From contig SJRY01000002.1 of assembly GCA_011319805.1 (NCBI GenBank), positions 56,642 through 120,641 on the forward strand: a DNA stretch of 64,000 nucleotides, written 5' to 3'. The stretch is from Macrocybe gigantea. Its lineage: Eukaryota; Basidiomycota; Agaricomycetes; Agaricales; Callistosporiaceae. How positions within the stretch are numbered: position 1 is the stretch's first letter; every line of letters starts with the position of its first letter. Positions 1-11,364 of this stretch are shown here, one piece after another. A program made the translations under genes and the position numbers. The notes below the pieces were generated by a model. It made no database searches. It was not told the origin of the DNA and was given only the letters and a program-made list of their open reading frames with translations.

Positions 1-41
1 ATGAGTCATGAGTTTATTCAAAAGAAAAAAATGACTCACTT

Positions 42-525
42 TTGGATAGGCTTTGTGTTTGTGAAAATGGATGGACTGATGGTGGCCTAGCTCTTCTATG
101 GATACAAAAAGACTTTGATCTGTTGACACGAGACAAAGCAGCTGGGGAGACTTGGGTTCTCTTCATGGATGGCCATAGCTCACACTACACAGCTGAACTG
201 TTAGAGTACTGCCTCGCAAACAAGATAGAGGTACTTGCCTATCCTCCTCACTGCACACATGCACTCCAGGGCCTTGATGTTGTCTGCTTTGCACAGATGA
301 AGGAGTATTGGAAAGAGGCAGTTCAATCACATGAAAACTCAATGGGGCGAGGTGTGGAAAAGGGAGACTTTTGCCATGTCTTTGGCAAGGCCTTCCTGCA
401 GGCCTTCCAACCAGACCTCGTGAAAGCTGCTTTCGAGGCGACGGGATCCACCCTTTCAATCACGATGTAATCTTGGCAGATCAGATGACATCTGTTAACC
501 TGAATCATGAGAGTGGGGATGCATT
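42..525 (+). pseudogene. pogo/jerky-type DDE transposase, 3' fragment, frameshifted
   Basis: This is the C-terminal part of a Tc1/mariner-pogo-type (DDE_1) transposase, which would cut and rejoin DNA at element ends. The reading frame shows the typical FMDGHSSH block with a catalytic Asp and, about 40 residues later, the HALQGLDVVCF block with a second acidic residue. The frame closes near 470, but one base over it continues from about 437 with the usual family ending (G-x-H-P-F-N-x-D-V-I, then DQMTS) up to a stop near 531, so a small indel has split the gene. The N-terminal helix-turn-helix half would lie left of the window. It is a truncated, probably dead copy; which pogo subfamily it belongs to cannot be told from this piece. 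Confidence 0.75.
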
Positions 526-767
526 GGGCTGATACATCAACTCTGCTCTGGATGGGGATTGACAATTTCTACCTTGGTGAAAGAGGACATTTCATTGTCA
601 AGACACACAATAGATGCACCAATGTAATGGTCGATTTGAATCTCTATTGACGGTCATGTCGTGGGGTGTGTTGACGACGGCATACGAAGGTTTCCAGAGA
701 ATCAATAAGAATGGGAGGACAGTTTGGCTGACTAAAATTAATTTGTAAGCTGAGTAAGCCATTCCCA

Positions 768-871
768 CGAGGACTGCAGGTCCGAGTCCGCCTGCGAGGA
801 CTGCAGGTCCGAGCCCCATGACTATTTTGGCAGCATTGGTCAGCAGTGCCTGTGAGGACCGCAGGTCCGAG
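768..871. repeat. three short direct repeats in a gene-free stretch
   Basis: A 19 bp unit built around GGACTGCAGGTCCGAG occurs at 768-786 and 795-813, with a one-base variant at 853-871. The stretch from 560 to about 1320 shows no convincing gene. A 224-codon antisense frame (598-1272) resembles nothing I know and spans the repeats. A T-run near 1288-1304 precedes the Helitron. These may be remains of the subterminal region of a neighbouring transposon. Confidence 0.5.
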
Positions 872-1318
872 CCCCGAGAGCCCATCAATTCAGGCCCTGA
901 AAAAAAGCTGTCAACGAAAATTTGGCCCCCTCTTCTTTTTCCCCTTCTACCATCACCTTCAGCTTTTCTCCAGTTGGTTTGCTCTTCAGTCCACAACTCT
1001 GCAGGAGACCAAGGTGAAGCCCAGTGAAGTCCTACCTCCCTGGCTTCTCTTTTTTCAACAAAAAGAGTATTTGCCAGTTGTCTATTGACCCTTTTTTGGG
1101 TCGGACCTCTCTCTGGGCACAGTGTGTAGGGAGATTGGGCTGGCGGGTCTACAGTTGCCTCCCCTTCCTTTTTGGAAGTCACTCCACTATCAACTACCAC
1201 TGTTAGCACTGATTTCCCTGTTTGGGTATGAGGATTTGGGTTGCATATACTCTGCAGTAGAAAACGCTTCATAGCTGCCTTGATTTTGGTTTTTTTTTTT
1301 TTTTTGAGAAGGCCTGAT

Positions 1319-4300
1319 GTATGTTGAAGATTCTTTTTCTCACCATGTCTTTTTATAATAATAATATTGCCTCAGGGATCAACCGGTTACTCCACGAAGT
1401 GCACTCCGCCAGCATGAGCGTGATAATCGCACTCTGGACAGTTCTCATCATCATCGGATTGTGACTCCTATGCCTCTTCCTATGCCTTCTGTGCTTCCTG
1501 TGCCTCCTGGACCTGCTCATGTTCCTGACGATCCCTTTGCTATGCCTCCACCACCTTGCAATGCTCTGTCTGTAGCTGAATTGCATGCACAGTTGAATGC
1601 TTTGCCAGAGCTTCAACCTGTGCGGCGTGGTCGCAGATCCCTTCCTGTACCTGCTCCTATTCCTCAAGTTGCTCCTCCTCCTCAAGCTGCTCCTGCTCCT
1701 ATCTATAGTCATCTTCCTGCTCATTTACAGCAAGCATTAACTGCTTTGCCTCCTATGCGCCCCTCTGTTGCTCTTCCTCCTGCTCCTGCTCCTGCTCCTG
1801 CTGTCTCTTATGCTGAATTAGCTGCTCAATATGCAAATTTGCCTCCTTTACCTGCTCCTGTAAGTTATTTGTTCTAATAAGCTATATTGATTACAATAAA
1901 TAATGATTGACTTTTAGCCTTTACCACCTGTTCAACCACCTGCTCCTTTACCACTGCTATTGCCTCCTATGCCTCCTCCTATTGCTTCTGCTGCCATTCT
2001 TGCTGCCTCTCATGCTGTATGTCATTTTTTCTAATAAGCTAGATTGATTTCAATCAATAACAGTTTGCATTTAGCCTTTACTACCTATTCAACCACTTGC
2101 TCCTTCACCACCACCATTGCCTCCTTCACCACCACCATTGCCTTCTCCTTCACCACCACCACCTTCTCCTTCACCTCCTCTGCCACCACTGCCTATTGTT
2201 ACTATTCTACCATTGGCACATCGCCCATTTGATCCCAATTGGCCTCAGCATAACATGGGTAGAATGAACATTGAATGTTCTTTCTGTCATGCACTGCATT
2301 GGATCTCTGAGCATTTAGTCAAGTCTTCAATTCGTAATCCCAAATTTGGCATGTGTTGCTATCAAGGCAAAATTGTACTTCCTGCTCTGGATCACCCACC
2401 TCCTGAACTTTTGACTTTGCTCTCTGAGCAAAATCCCATTGCAAACAATTTCCGTAAACACATTCGCAACTACAACAATGCACTTGCAATGGTATCAATT
2501 GGGCGCAGAGTCGATGCTTCTCTTCAGGCCAACGGAAATGCTCCCTATGTGTTTAGACTTCATGGAGAGCTCTCTCACAGAGCTGGGTCTCTTCTTCCTC
2601 CTCCTGGAGAGCCACCTGTCTATGCCCAGCTCTACATCTATGATCCTGATGATGCTCACAATTTCTGTATTGCAAACCAGTGGAATACCCATCTTGATCC
2701 TACAACTCTTCACACAGTGCAAGATATGCTTTATCGTTGTCATCCAGGGGTGCTGTTATATCAGCAGGCATATGAGCAAACCAGAAATATGCCAGAAGAT
2801 CACCAGTGCAGAATTGTATTGCGATTGGAGGACACTACTGACCACCGTCGCTACAATATGCCCACTACTAATGAAATTGCTGTCATTCTGCCAAGTGATG
2901 GTGATCAACTTGAGAGTGCTCGGGACATTATTCTGTACCGCCGATTTGGTGAACCTCTCCAGCGCATTTCAGACATCCATCCATTCTATCCAGCCCTCCG
3001 ATTTGTCTTGCTCTTTCCTACTGGACAGCTCAGTTGGCATTCTAAAATTCTCTACAACCAAGCTGATGCTTTGCAGCATGTCAATGCAAATGCACAGCTG
3101 CCAGATGCTCCAGAGGAAGCTCCAGAGGAAGAGGCTGAGGTCAATGGCAACACTACTACAATACGACGCAGATACGTTTCCAAGGTCCAGTTTTATCGCT
3201 ACCGCCTCCATCCCCGTCCTCCTGCCATTGATTCTCAGCATCTCTTTCTCTCTCAAAAGCTCTTTCAAGAGTTTGTCTATGATGTCTGGGCTACTGCAGA
3301 GCAGAGTCGCTTGTGTTGGGTTTGGCACAACCAGAACACAATCCGAGGAGACATTTATGCTGGATTGGCTGATGCAGTGGCTGCCAATGTGGATGTCAGT
3401 ACAGAGGAATTGGGCCGCAGAATCATTCTGCCTGCTACCTTTGCAGGAAGCACCAGAAACATGCAGCAGCTTCTTCAGGATGCTTTGGCCATCAATCGTT
3501 TCTGTCATGGTGGAGATCTCTTCATCACTATGACTGCTAATCCAAACTGGACAGAAATTACTGTTGAGCTTTTGCCTGGCCAGACAGCAGCTGATCGTCC
3601 AGATTTGGTCATCCGAGTCTTTTATCGCAAAAAGGATGAGCTGATTGAGGACATCAAGAAAGGTGTCTTTGGCAAGGTCATAGCCTATCTCTTTGTCATC
3701 GAGTTTCAGAAACGTGGCCTGCCTCATATGCACTGCATCCTCTTTCTTGATCCAGAGTCTAAACTTCAGACTCCTGAGCATATCGACAGTCTACTCTCTT
3801 CTGAATTCCCAGAGGACAATCCTGAACTGCTTGAGCTGATCAAAAAGTTCATGGTCCACACACCATGCGGTGCAGAAAATCCCAGAGCTCAATGCATGGA
3901 GAATGGCAAATGCACCAAGAACTTTCCAAAGCCTTTCAGAGAGCATACCACCATCACTGATAATGCATATGCTGCCACCTGTCATCGAGACACTGGTCAT
4001 ACCCATGATGTTCGAGGCAAGCAGGTCGATAATCGCTGGGTCGTTTCTTATTCTCCCTGGCTTATCTGGAAGTACCAGTGCCATATCAATGTGGAGTGCA
4101 TTGCATCTATCAAAGCAGTCAAATACATTTACAAATATGTTTACAAGGGTCATGACCGGGTCTCCATGCAGTTTGGCACTGTGGGTGATGAAGTCAGGCA
4201 GTATCTGGATGCACGCTATGTCTCTGCATGTGAAAGTCTTTGGCGCATCTTCCAATGTCCACTTCATGGTTAAGCACCCAATGTCATATGGTTGCAGGTT

Positions 4301-6535
4301 CACCTTCCAGATGAGCAGTTTGTTACTTGGAGGCAGGATGGTCAAGAGTCAATGCCAGAGGTCATTTTGCGAGGAGGAAGGCAGGATTCCACTCTCACTG
4401 CCTATTTCAAGGCCAATGTCAAATATCCTGATACAGCATCCACTGTGCTCTATCAGGACTTTCCTTCCCAGTTTGTGTTCAACAAGAAGCATGAGTGGAA
4501 GCCCAGACAGAGAGGATTTGCTATAGGCCGCATGAATTATGCTCCTCCCACATCAGGCGATCGCTTCTATCTTCGACTTCTTTTGACCCAGGTCGCAGGC
4601 TCAACATCTTTTGAAGACCTTCGCACATATGAAGAAGTCATACACCCTTCTTTCAAAGATGCCTGTCTTGCACGTGGCCTTCTTGAAGATGATCAGGAGT
4701 GGGATCAGTGTTTACGTGAAGCAGCTGCTATGCAAACCGGTCGTCAGCTTCGCCACCTCTTTGTCACCATTCTGAGAGATTGCAATCCTTCAGATCCTGC
4801 TGCTCTGTGGAACACATATTGGCCCCAGATCTGTGATGATCTACGCTATTGTCTCGAGCATGACAACATCCGTGTCAATCCCTCAGATGAAGACATTATG
4901 GATTATGGCCTTTTTCTCATTGACCAGCTTCTCCAATCTTCTCACCGCTCTCTTAAGGATTGGCCATCCATGCCACAGGTCACTCAGAATTGGAATGAAA
5001 GGATTGCAAATCATCTCATAGCAGAGCAGCACAATTATGATCAGGAGGAGCAGGCTCAATTAGCAGCAGAGAACGAGGCCAGGTTGAATCCCGAGCAGAG
5101 AGATGCCTTTGATCAGTTCAGACAGGCTATTGCCAACAAGACAGGACAGATCTTCTTTCTTCATGGTCCAGGAGGCACTGGCAAGACATTCCTCTATCAT
5201 ACTCTTTGCTATCGTCTGCGTTCTGAGGGCAAGATTGTTATCTGTGTGGCATCTTCTGGCATTGCATCTCTTCTGCTTCCAGGTGGTCGCGCATCACATT
5301 CGAGTTTCAAAATCCCCATCCTCATCAATGAGTCTACTGTGTGCACTATCACAAAGACATCACCACTTGCTGCTCTGATTCGCATAACAGATCTTATTAT
5401 CTGGGATGAGGCTCCTATGCAGCATCGTCATATCCATGAAGCTGTTGATCGCACATTCCAAGACATCCGAGGCAGTCATCTACCCTTTGGTGGATTGACC
5501 ATTATCTTTGGTGGAGACTTTCAGCAGATTCTTCCTGTCATTGAAAAAGGATCCCGTCCAGAGATAGTGGGTGCATGCATGCTACGTTCTCAATTGTAGA
5601 GAAAGATTACAGTCCTCCATTTAAGAAGAAACATGCGATTGAACACTGATAATCTGGAAGAGCGTGCTTTTGCAGAGTGGCAACTTCAAGTTGGACATGG
5701 TCAGCACACAGACATGGATGCCAACATTACCCTTCCTGATCATTTTCACTGTGAACACAACACTGTTGCTTCTCTTATTCAAACCATCTATCCCAATATC
5801 AACACTCCTATCCAGAATCCACAGCAATACTTTTCTGCTCACACCATTCTGTCTAGCTGCAATGACGATGTGGACTCTCTGAACCATTACATTCTCAGAG
5901 ACTTTCCTGGAGCAGAGCAAGTCTTTCACAGTGCTGATTCGGTCCCTGCAAGCAACAATGGTGAACAGCTGCTCTATCCAATAGAGTATTTGAACTCTAT
6001 CAATTGTTCAGGACTGCCACTGGCCAAGCTAGCTCTCAAAATAGGCTGTCCTGTCATGGTGTTGCGCAATCTGGATACAGGCCATGGTGTTTGCAATGGG
6101 AGTCGAGGAATCGTCACTCGGATTCGTAATCGTGTTCTGGAGCTAAGGCTCATCACAGGTGATCATGCAGGAGAGTTGATCTTCATCCCACGTATCAAGC
6201 ATGAGCCACTGGAAGGACAAGTGCCATTCCCACTCACTCGGCTTCAATTTCCCATCCGCTTATGCTTTGCTATGACAATCAACAAGTCACAAGGCCAATC
6301 AGTAACACATGTTGGGCTGGATTTACATACACCGGTTTTCACTCATGGTCAGTTTTATGTTGCTATATCACGGGTAACATCAGTACATAACATTAAAGCG
6401 ATATGGGAAGCGGACAAGATAGATAGTGTAACTAAAAACTTTGTATATAATGGAGTACTATTGGATTAAATATTTAAAGTGCATTACAAAAGGCTGGGGG
6501 GCATAAAAGTGCCAGCGGCACGTGTTATATACTTG
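1319..6535 (+). mobile_element. autonomous-type Helitron, inactivated
   Basis: This is a rolling-circle (Helitron) transposon carrying one long Rep-helicase gene. The likely 3' end is visible. A perfect 5 bp-arm hairpin (GTGCC-AGC-GGCAC, 6509-6521) is followed 10 nt later by CTTG at 6532-6535 and then T, which is the hairpin plus CTRR-like end layout of Helitrons, with CTTG a slight departure. The 5' end (TC) could not be fixed and is placed arbitrarily just upstream of the first coding exon. The element lacks terminal inverted repeats, as expected. Nonsense codons in its only gene suggest it cannot move without help. Confidence 0.75.
1375..6469 (+). pseudogene. Helitron Rep-helicase (HUH endonuclease plus PIF1-like helicase) with two nonsense codons
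   Basis: The protein would nick and transfer single-stranded DNA (Rep) and unwind it (helicase). A proline-rich N-terminus is encoded by exons ending at 1859, then 1918-2016, then 2075 onward, separated by two 58 nt introns. The Rep domain shows the HUH block GLPHMHCILF (near 3717) and the tyrosine block YIYKYVYKG (near 4128). The helicase has Walker A GPGGTGKT (near 5165), Walker B IIWDEAPM (near 5398) and the C-terminal block TINKSQGQS (near 6280). Two in-frame stops interrupt one otherwise continuous frame: TAA at 4271-4273 and TAG at 5597-5599, the second where the family usually has Trp. The frame after each stop continues homologous sequence, so these are point mutations rather than gene ends. 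Confidence 0.85.
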
Positions 6536-6581
6536 TCTCTTAGAGTGGGGAGTCTGCACAGCCACCGCAAGGCCTCAACTC

Positions 6582-8595
6582 ATGACCACCGCGACGCCTC
6601 AACCTTTGCCATTGGCGAACACTAGCAATGAGCACATAAGGGCGACAAAAGTTCGTTCATCAATCGTCTTACAATGTTGAAGAAAACTCATCGACCACCG
6701 TAGCGCAAGCTTGATGATGCCTTTCACATCTTGGACAGTGCTGTCGGGATGAATGATTCACCGGAACGCCCACCACCCTTGAAACGCGCCAACACCATCC
6801 AATCATTGTACTCTACATTAGCGAAATATGGTATCAAATCTTCACGGCCACAGTACGTCGTTTCCTTCCCTTTGCCTTTCTGGTCTTCATCTCGTCATGT
6901 ATGAATGCAGAGGCAAACGTCAAGAAACGAGTAACTTGGAATCTATATCAAAGAAAACGCCGCATTTGACCGCTATCCTCTCTCGAGCCGCAATACGAAC
7001 ACGGAAAGCCCTCCCATTTCGACTGCCAAGTGGGCAGATCAAGCCTGCACCACCGCTTCCGTCCACGGCAGAGTACCGCCCTTCTTCGACGACGGCTTTT
7101 CTGTCCCGGCTGTCGACATTCAAGTTAGCGACCTATGCCAACAAGCCGTCTGCCATTGACGCAGTTGCGGCTGCGAAATGCGGATGGGTCAATGAAGGCA
7201 AGGACAGGCTCGTGTGCGGGTTATGCAATAGTTCCTGGGTCGTGGCAGGAAGAGAGGGAATGGGCCGGGATGCTGGTGCGATCAGGTCGATTTGCAGGAC
7301 GACATCGTGTGACGTGTCTTTTATAGCCAACGCTCTGATTGAAAAGCAAAAGTCATCCTTGGTGAGCATGCATAAAGATGGATGTCCATGGAAATCGCGA
7401 CAATGTGATCGTGCGTGGGTTACGGGTTTTTGCCTTCCAACCAGTGTCTGACTAGCTGTTTAGCGTCAATATACTGTGTACCTCTCCAGTCTCCGCCCGT
7501 CATGGTGAGGGAATTGAAGAAGAAAGCCTTATCACTCGAACCCCTCCTTCAAGGCGTCGAGATCAAACACCCTCTTGTACGCTCCTTTGCAGAATTTTTT
7601 TTTTCGCTTCGCACTTATGGCGTTTAACATCAGACAACGAGTCAGCTAGGTTCCCTTCGTTCAACCGTCACTTCTTATAAATTACCTTCGCAAAACGAGC
7701 AACAGCTAGAGGATCGTCACGACTCTGAGGATGTTTTCATGTCCTCCGCGCAGGAGTCGACTGAACCGTCCGATACGGCAATCCTGACGGCGCTTTTCGG
7801 ATGGAGTGTTGTGCCACCCGTCGCTCCTGAACCACGCAAGCCATCCCTGTCCCGTTCTAGTTCCGTCGCATACGGCAATCCATCGCCACCCTCGACACCA
7901 TCTCTTTCGAGAGCGTCCTCCGTTGTCAGGACACGTCCGCCGTCAACAGTTCCTAGCGGATCGTTTACCTTTCGCATGCCTTCAAAATCCTTCGGCAACA
8001 GGGACTCTATGCTTTTACACTGTGTTTTGTGCCAGCGCAGAGTAGGTCTCTGGGCATTTACAGTAACGCAGGAACAGCCGGAGCGATCAGCTACACCAGC
8101 AAGTTCCCAAGCTGCGGATGCTCCTTCCTCGGAGCCATCTATATCTGCTCCTGCGCTACGGTGGACAAAAAGGATTACTCCACAACGACAATTCGATCTG
8201 TTAAAAGAACACCGCTCATTTTGTCCCTACGTCGTACGCTCCACGATAGTCCCAAGCCTTCCGGCGCCAACGAGCCCGGTAGCCGCGCAAGCCCACACCA
8301 GGTCGGCTTCCTCAAGTTCGCAGCTGAACGGCTCTAGCAACAATGCCTTTGAGGGATGGCGCGCTGTGCTGACGGTCATCCTACGGTATGGACTCGGCCA
8401 GAGACAAAGGATTGGCCTCGATTTTTTCCAACGAAGTGGCGAGTCCTCGGGAGTGACGGACGGCAATGGGGTGAAAGCCATGGTAGAAGGCGTAAAGAGT
8501 CGTGGTGTAAGTGACCAATTTATCGTTTTCGGACATCTTTGACCCTTCCTCAGGGCAAGGACATCTTGCAATATGTTCGAGGTCTCTTAAGTTGA
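6582..8595 (+). CDS. C3HC zinc-finger protein, NIPA/ZC3HC1/Rsm1-like
   Basis: The predicted 581 aa protein belongs to the NIPA/Rsm1 family: animal NIPA is a nuclear-pore-associated, F-box-like factor, and yeast Rsm1 acts in mRNA export. Proposed exons are 6582-6650, 6704-6852, 6911-7410, 7464-7576, 7634-8506 and 8554-8595; all junctions keep frame, with introns of 47-58 nt. The start at 6582 is preferred because exon 1 joins exon 2 to give the family-like block RKLDDAFHILDSAVG. A C3HC zinc finger is encoded in exon 3 (KCGWVNEG, LVCGLC, HKDGCPW), and a second Rsm1-type region lies in exon 5 (RRVGLWAF, RQFDLLKEHRSFCPY, GWRAVLTVIL). It converges with the DEAD-box helicase, with 66 bp between stop codons. 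An alternative start is the ATG at 6749. Confidence 0.85.
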
Positions 8596-8661
8596 TAATG
8601 ATATCCAAGCAAGCACCCTTTCGATACGGATACTTATGTGTTGTCATCTGCATGTGAGAGG

Positions 8662-11201
8662 TTACTTGGTGTAAGCTTCTCTTAGCCGTTCGAGCGCAAC
8701 CTATACCACCGATTAGTAGATGTAGTATATTGTGAATAGTTTTACTGACTTGATAATCCGGCACCAAGGAGGCAACGTCTTTGGAGCCCACCCGCATCCT
8801 CTTGACGTTTTCCAAGTGATCTGCTTCTTTCAACATGTTCTTGAAATACCGAGCCTGTTGTCATATACAGATAAAGGTGATCAGCATACGAAAAAGCGAT
8901 GAAAACATACCTCTTGTTCTTCAACCAAGGTCCAAGCATCGCCGGTTCTGCCTGCGCGAGCAGTGCGGCCAACTCTGTGGACGTATTTACGGATGTCGAC
9001 AGGAGCATCATAGCTCACAACGTGAGAGACGTGGCTGATATCTATGCCACGCGAGATAAGATCAGAGCACACGAGTCTGTGGAGTCGATAAATAGATTCA
9101 GTACGGCAGTTAAACACGAGGCTGAATATGGGATCATACATCTGGATTTCCTGAGCTTTAAATTTGTCCAGGATCGCCTTTCGCTCGCTGGACGGAAGGT
9201 CGCTGGAATAAAAACGGATCACTGTTTCTTGCATGACGCCATCTGCCTCGCGTGATGCACGGGAGCGTTCAAAAAACTCAAAAAGCCGCACAAGTCGCGA
9301 TGTTGATTCTGCAGACTTGGTAAAAATGAGGGCGTTTGAGACGCTATGGTTGTGAACGAGGTGGAACAGCATCAGTGGTTTCTGCGACGACTCGCATACG
9401 ATCATGTGTTCCTGAAACGACTTCAATTTCGGACAAAAGGGAACAACACCTGGGGCAGAACAGCTCACGGTCAAAGTAGACGGCACGGAGAATTTCTCCA
9501 TCGCGACATCCAAGATATTTGGCACAGTAATATCCTGCTTTGTATCCTGGATAACGAAGTATTTCGGATTGCGAAGCTCAAGTACTGCTATTTTCCCAGG
9601 ATCCCGCGTTAGCGTTGCGGAGAAGAGCAACTTTTGACAAGAGGGTTCTTTCCGCTCTGCCACCAATGCAGGTATATCCGTAAAGTAGTGTTCTGGCGTG
9701 AAGGCCGGAGCCACGGCGTCGTGAACAGGCAGAGAAATGGGCGTTTCCTTCGAATTCGACGTGTTTATTTGGGCGGGTCGTGCCGAAGGTCGGATTGCAC
9801 CCAGGACCTGAGTCAACCAATCCTGGAATGACTGCGCGAGTAGGCGGTCGGCTTCGTCAATGACCTGAACGAGTTGCATCAACCAGTTGAAGGGTAGGAA
9901 AAGGTGGAAAAGCATACAAGAAAACGAAGATGCTGCAAGCTGAAGTTCGGTGTTCCATTCAGATGGTCGATGAGCCGTCCTGGGGTGCAAATAAGAATGT
10001 CCACTTTACTAGATCCACCCTCCAGACTGTTTTACGTTGAGGTACAATTCGAGCGGAACGGAAAGATGGCTCACGCAGAAGTCCTGTCCGCGACAAGCTG
10101 TGCCTGCTCATGCGCGAACGATTGTTGACCGGTTGCAGTCCCTATCTGTAAGAATCAATAAGAAAAGCTCCTTAGAAGATGGAGGAATGGCGATACCTTC
10201 AGCCCCCGTCCCTTCCCAACGGCTTCAAATGTTTCTCTGACTTGAGCGACTAGATCGCGTGTTGGGAGCACAATCAATGCCCGTAAACGCGTGACTATAC
10301 GCGTCGAAAGAATCTATGCGACAGAATCAGTGTTGACTGGCGTGCCAACGGAGATGATATTGACCTCGACAATAGGGAGAACATATGCGAGTGTCTTTCC
10401 GCTCCCAGTTGGGGCAGATACACAAGTATCTGGAGGTGGATCGTATGGACGGTAGAGAGCGCGTTTGAGTGTGTCATTTGGGAGAAGGAAAGGTAAAAGG
10501 CTAGTTTGAACTGGAGTGCCATGAGGAGTTGGAAGATAGATCGGTGTAAGACCTTACCTGCGAAAAGTTCCGTGATCCCCAGGTCTTTTAAGCGTCGTCT
10601 CATCCGTTCACTCAAACCCGTCCCTCCGTCCTCTTCTCCTTGTGGAATGGGTAGAAGTTTTCGAGGATCAACTATCTCCGCATCGAGAAGCCCTCTATCC
10701 AAGCCTTGCAATGCCAGGTCTGTTTTGGAGGGCGCATTTGGATGGGCGGGCAGGGGGAATATGGGGAGGGGTATGTCTGAGGTATCCTGAATGCCTTCTC
10801 CCTTCTGGTCGTCCTGCAACGTTACCTCTTCTAGCTCCTTCGGTTCCTGTACCTCTACCATTTCAACATCTTCAGGCTCCTTATCTACTCTTCTTCTTTT
10901 CTTCGACCGTTTCTCTTTCTTGACTGCTGGCGGCTTTTCGGTCACTTCCATCTCTAGGTCATCTTCACCTTCAAAATCGTGTTGTTCTTCCTGCATTTCC
11001 GCATCTTGCGAAGCCGGGGCTGTCGCAAAAGCAAGCTTGGATTTTACTTTCCGTCTCTCCCTCTTACGCCGCAGATATCGTTTCTTTGCTTTCGTCTTTT
11101 CTTTCTGCTGCTGAAAAATAAACGGTAAGAAAACATAAAGTGAAAAAAACGAGCAGGTGAAATCGGCAGCTTACTTGTGGTTCTTCCGATTCAGCCGCCA
11201 T
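8662..11201 (-). CDS. DBP6: DEAD-box ATP-dependent RNA helicase, Dbp6/DDX51-like
   Basis: This is a 666 aa nucleolar RNA helicase; the family works in early 60S ribosomal subunit assembly. Exons (minus strand): 11201-11175, 11110-10558, 10510-10365, 10313-10197, 10145-10075, 10026-9918, 9864-9469, 9411-9140, 9076-8911, 8854-8750 and 8700-8662, all in frame. An acidic/lysine-rich N-terminus (about 160 residues) precedes the core. Visible motifs are I (APTGSGKT), Ia (PTRDL), Ib (TPGRL), II as VIDEADR, III (SAT), IV (ALIFTKS), V (SDLISRGID) and VI ([10 protein letters not shown]). VIDEAD, with Ile in the usual DEAD approach, and the C-terminal order match Dbp6 better than other DEAD families. 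It starts 164 bp downstream of the laccase stop on the same strand. The third intron has a weak GTCAAT donor. Confidence 0.9.
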
Positions 11202-11364
11202 TTTTGAAGGCAAAGTGGTTCGCAAATGACGGAGATTTTACACAACGAAACAATCTTTATTTGCAATTCGTAGTAAACAGCGAGATAGGAGCCTACTTGC
11301 AAATTTGGAAGGATGATACACAAAAAAGGCTAATTCTATCGATTACACGACGAAACCTGTCACT

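Noticed and set aside
598..1272. 224-codon minus-strand frame
   Set aside because: No family resemblance, spans short direct repeats and a T-run; probably chance opening in transposon-derived sequence.
1353..1724. Arg/Ser-rich antisense frame
   Set aside because: Mirror of the proline-rich coding exon of the Helitron; composition explains it.
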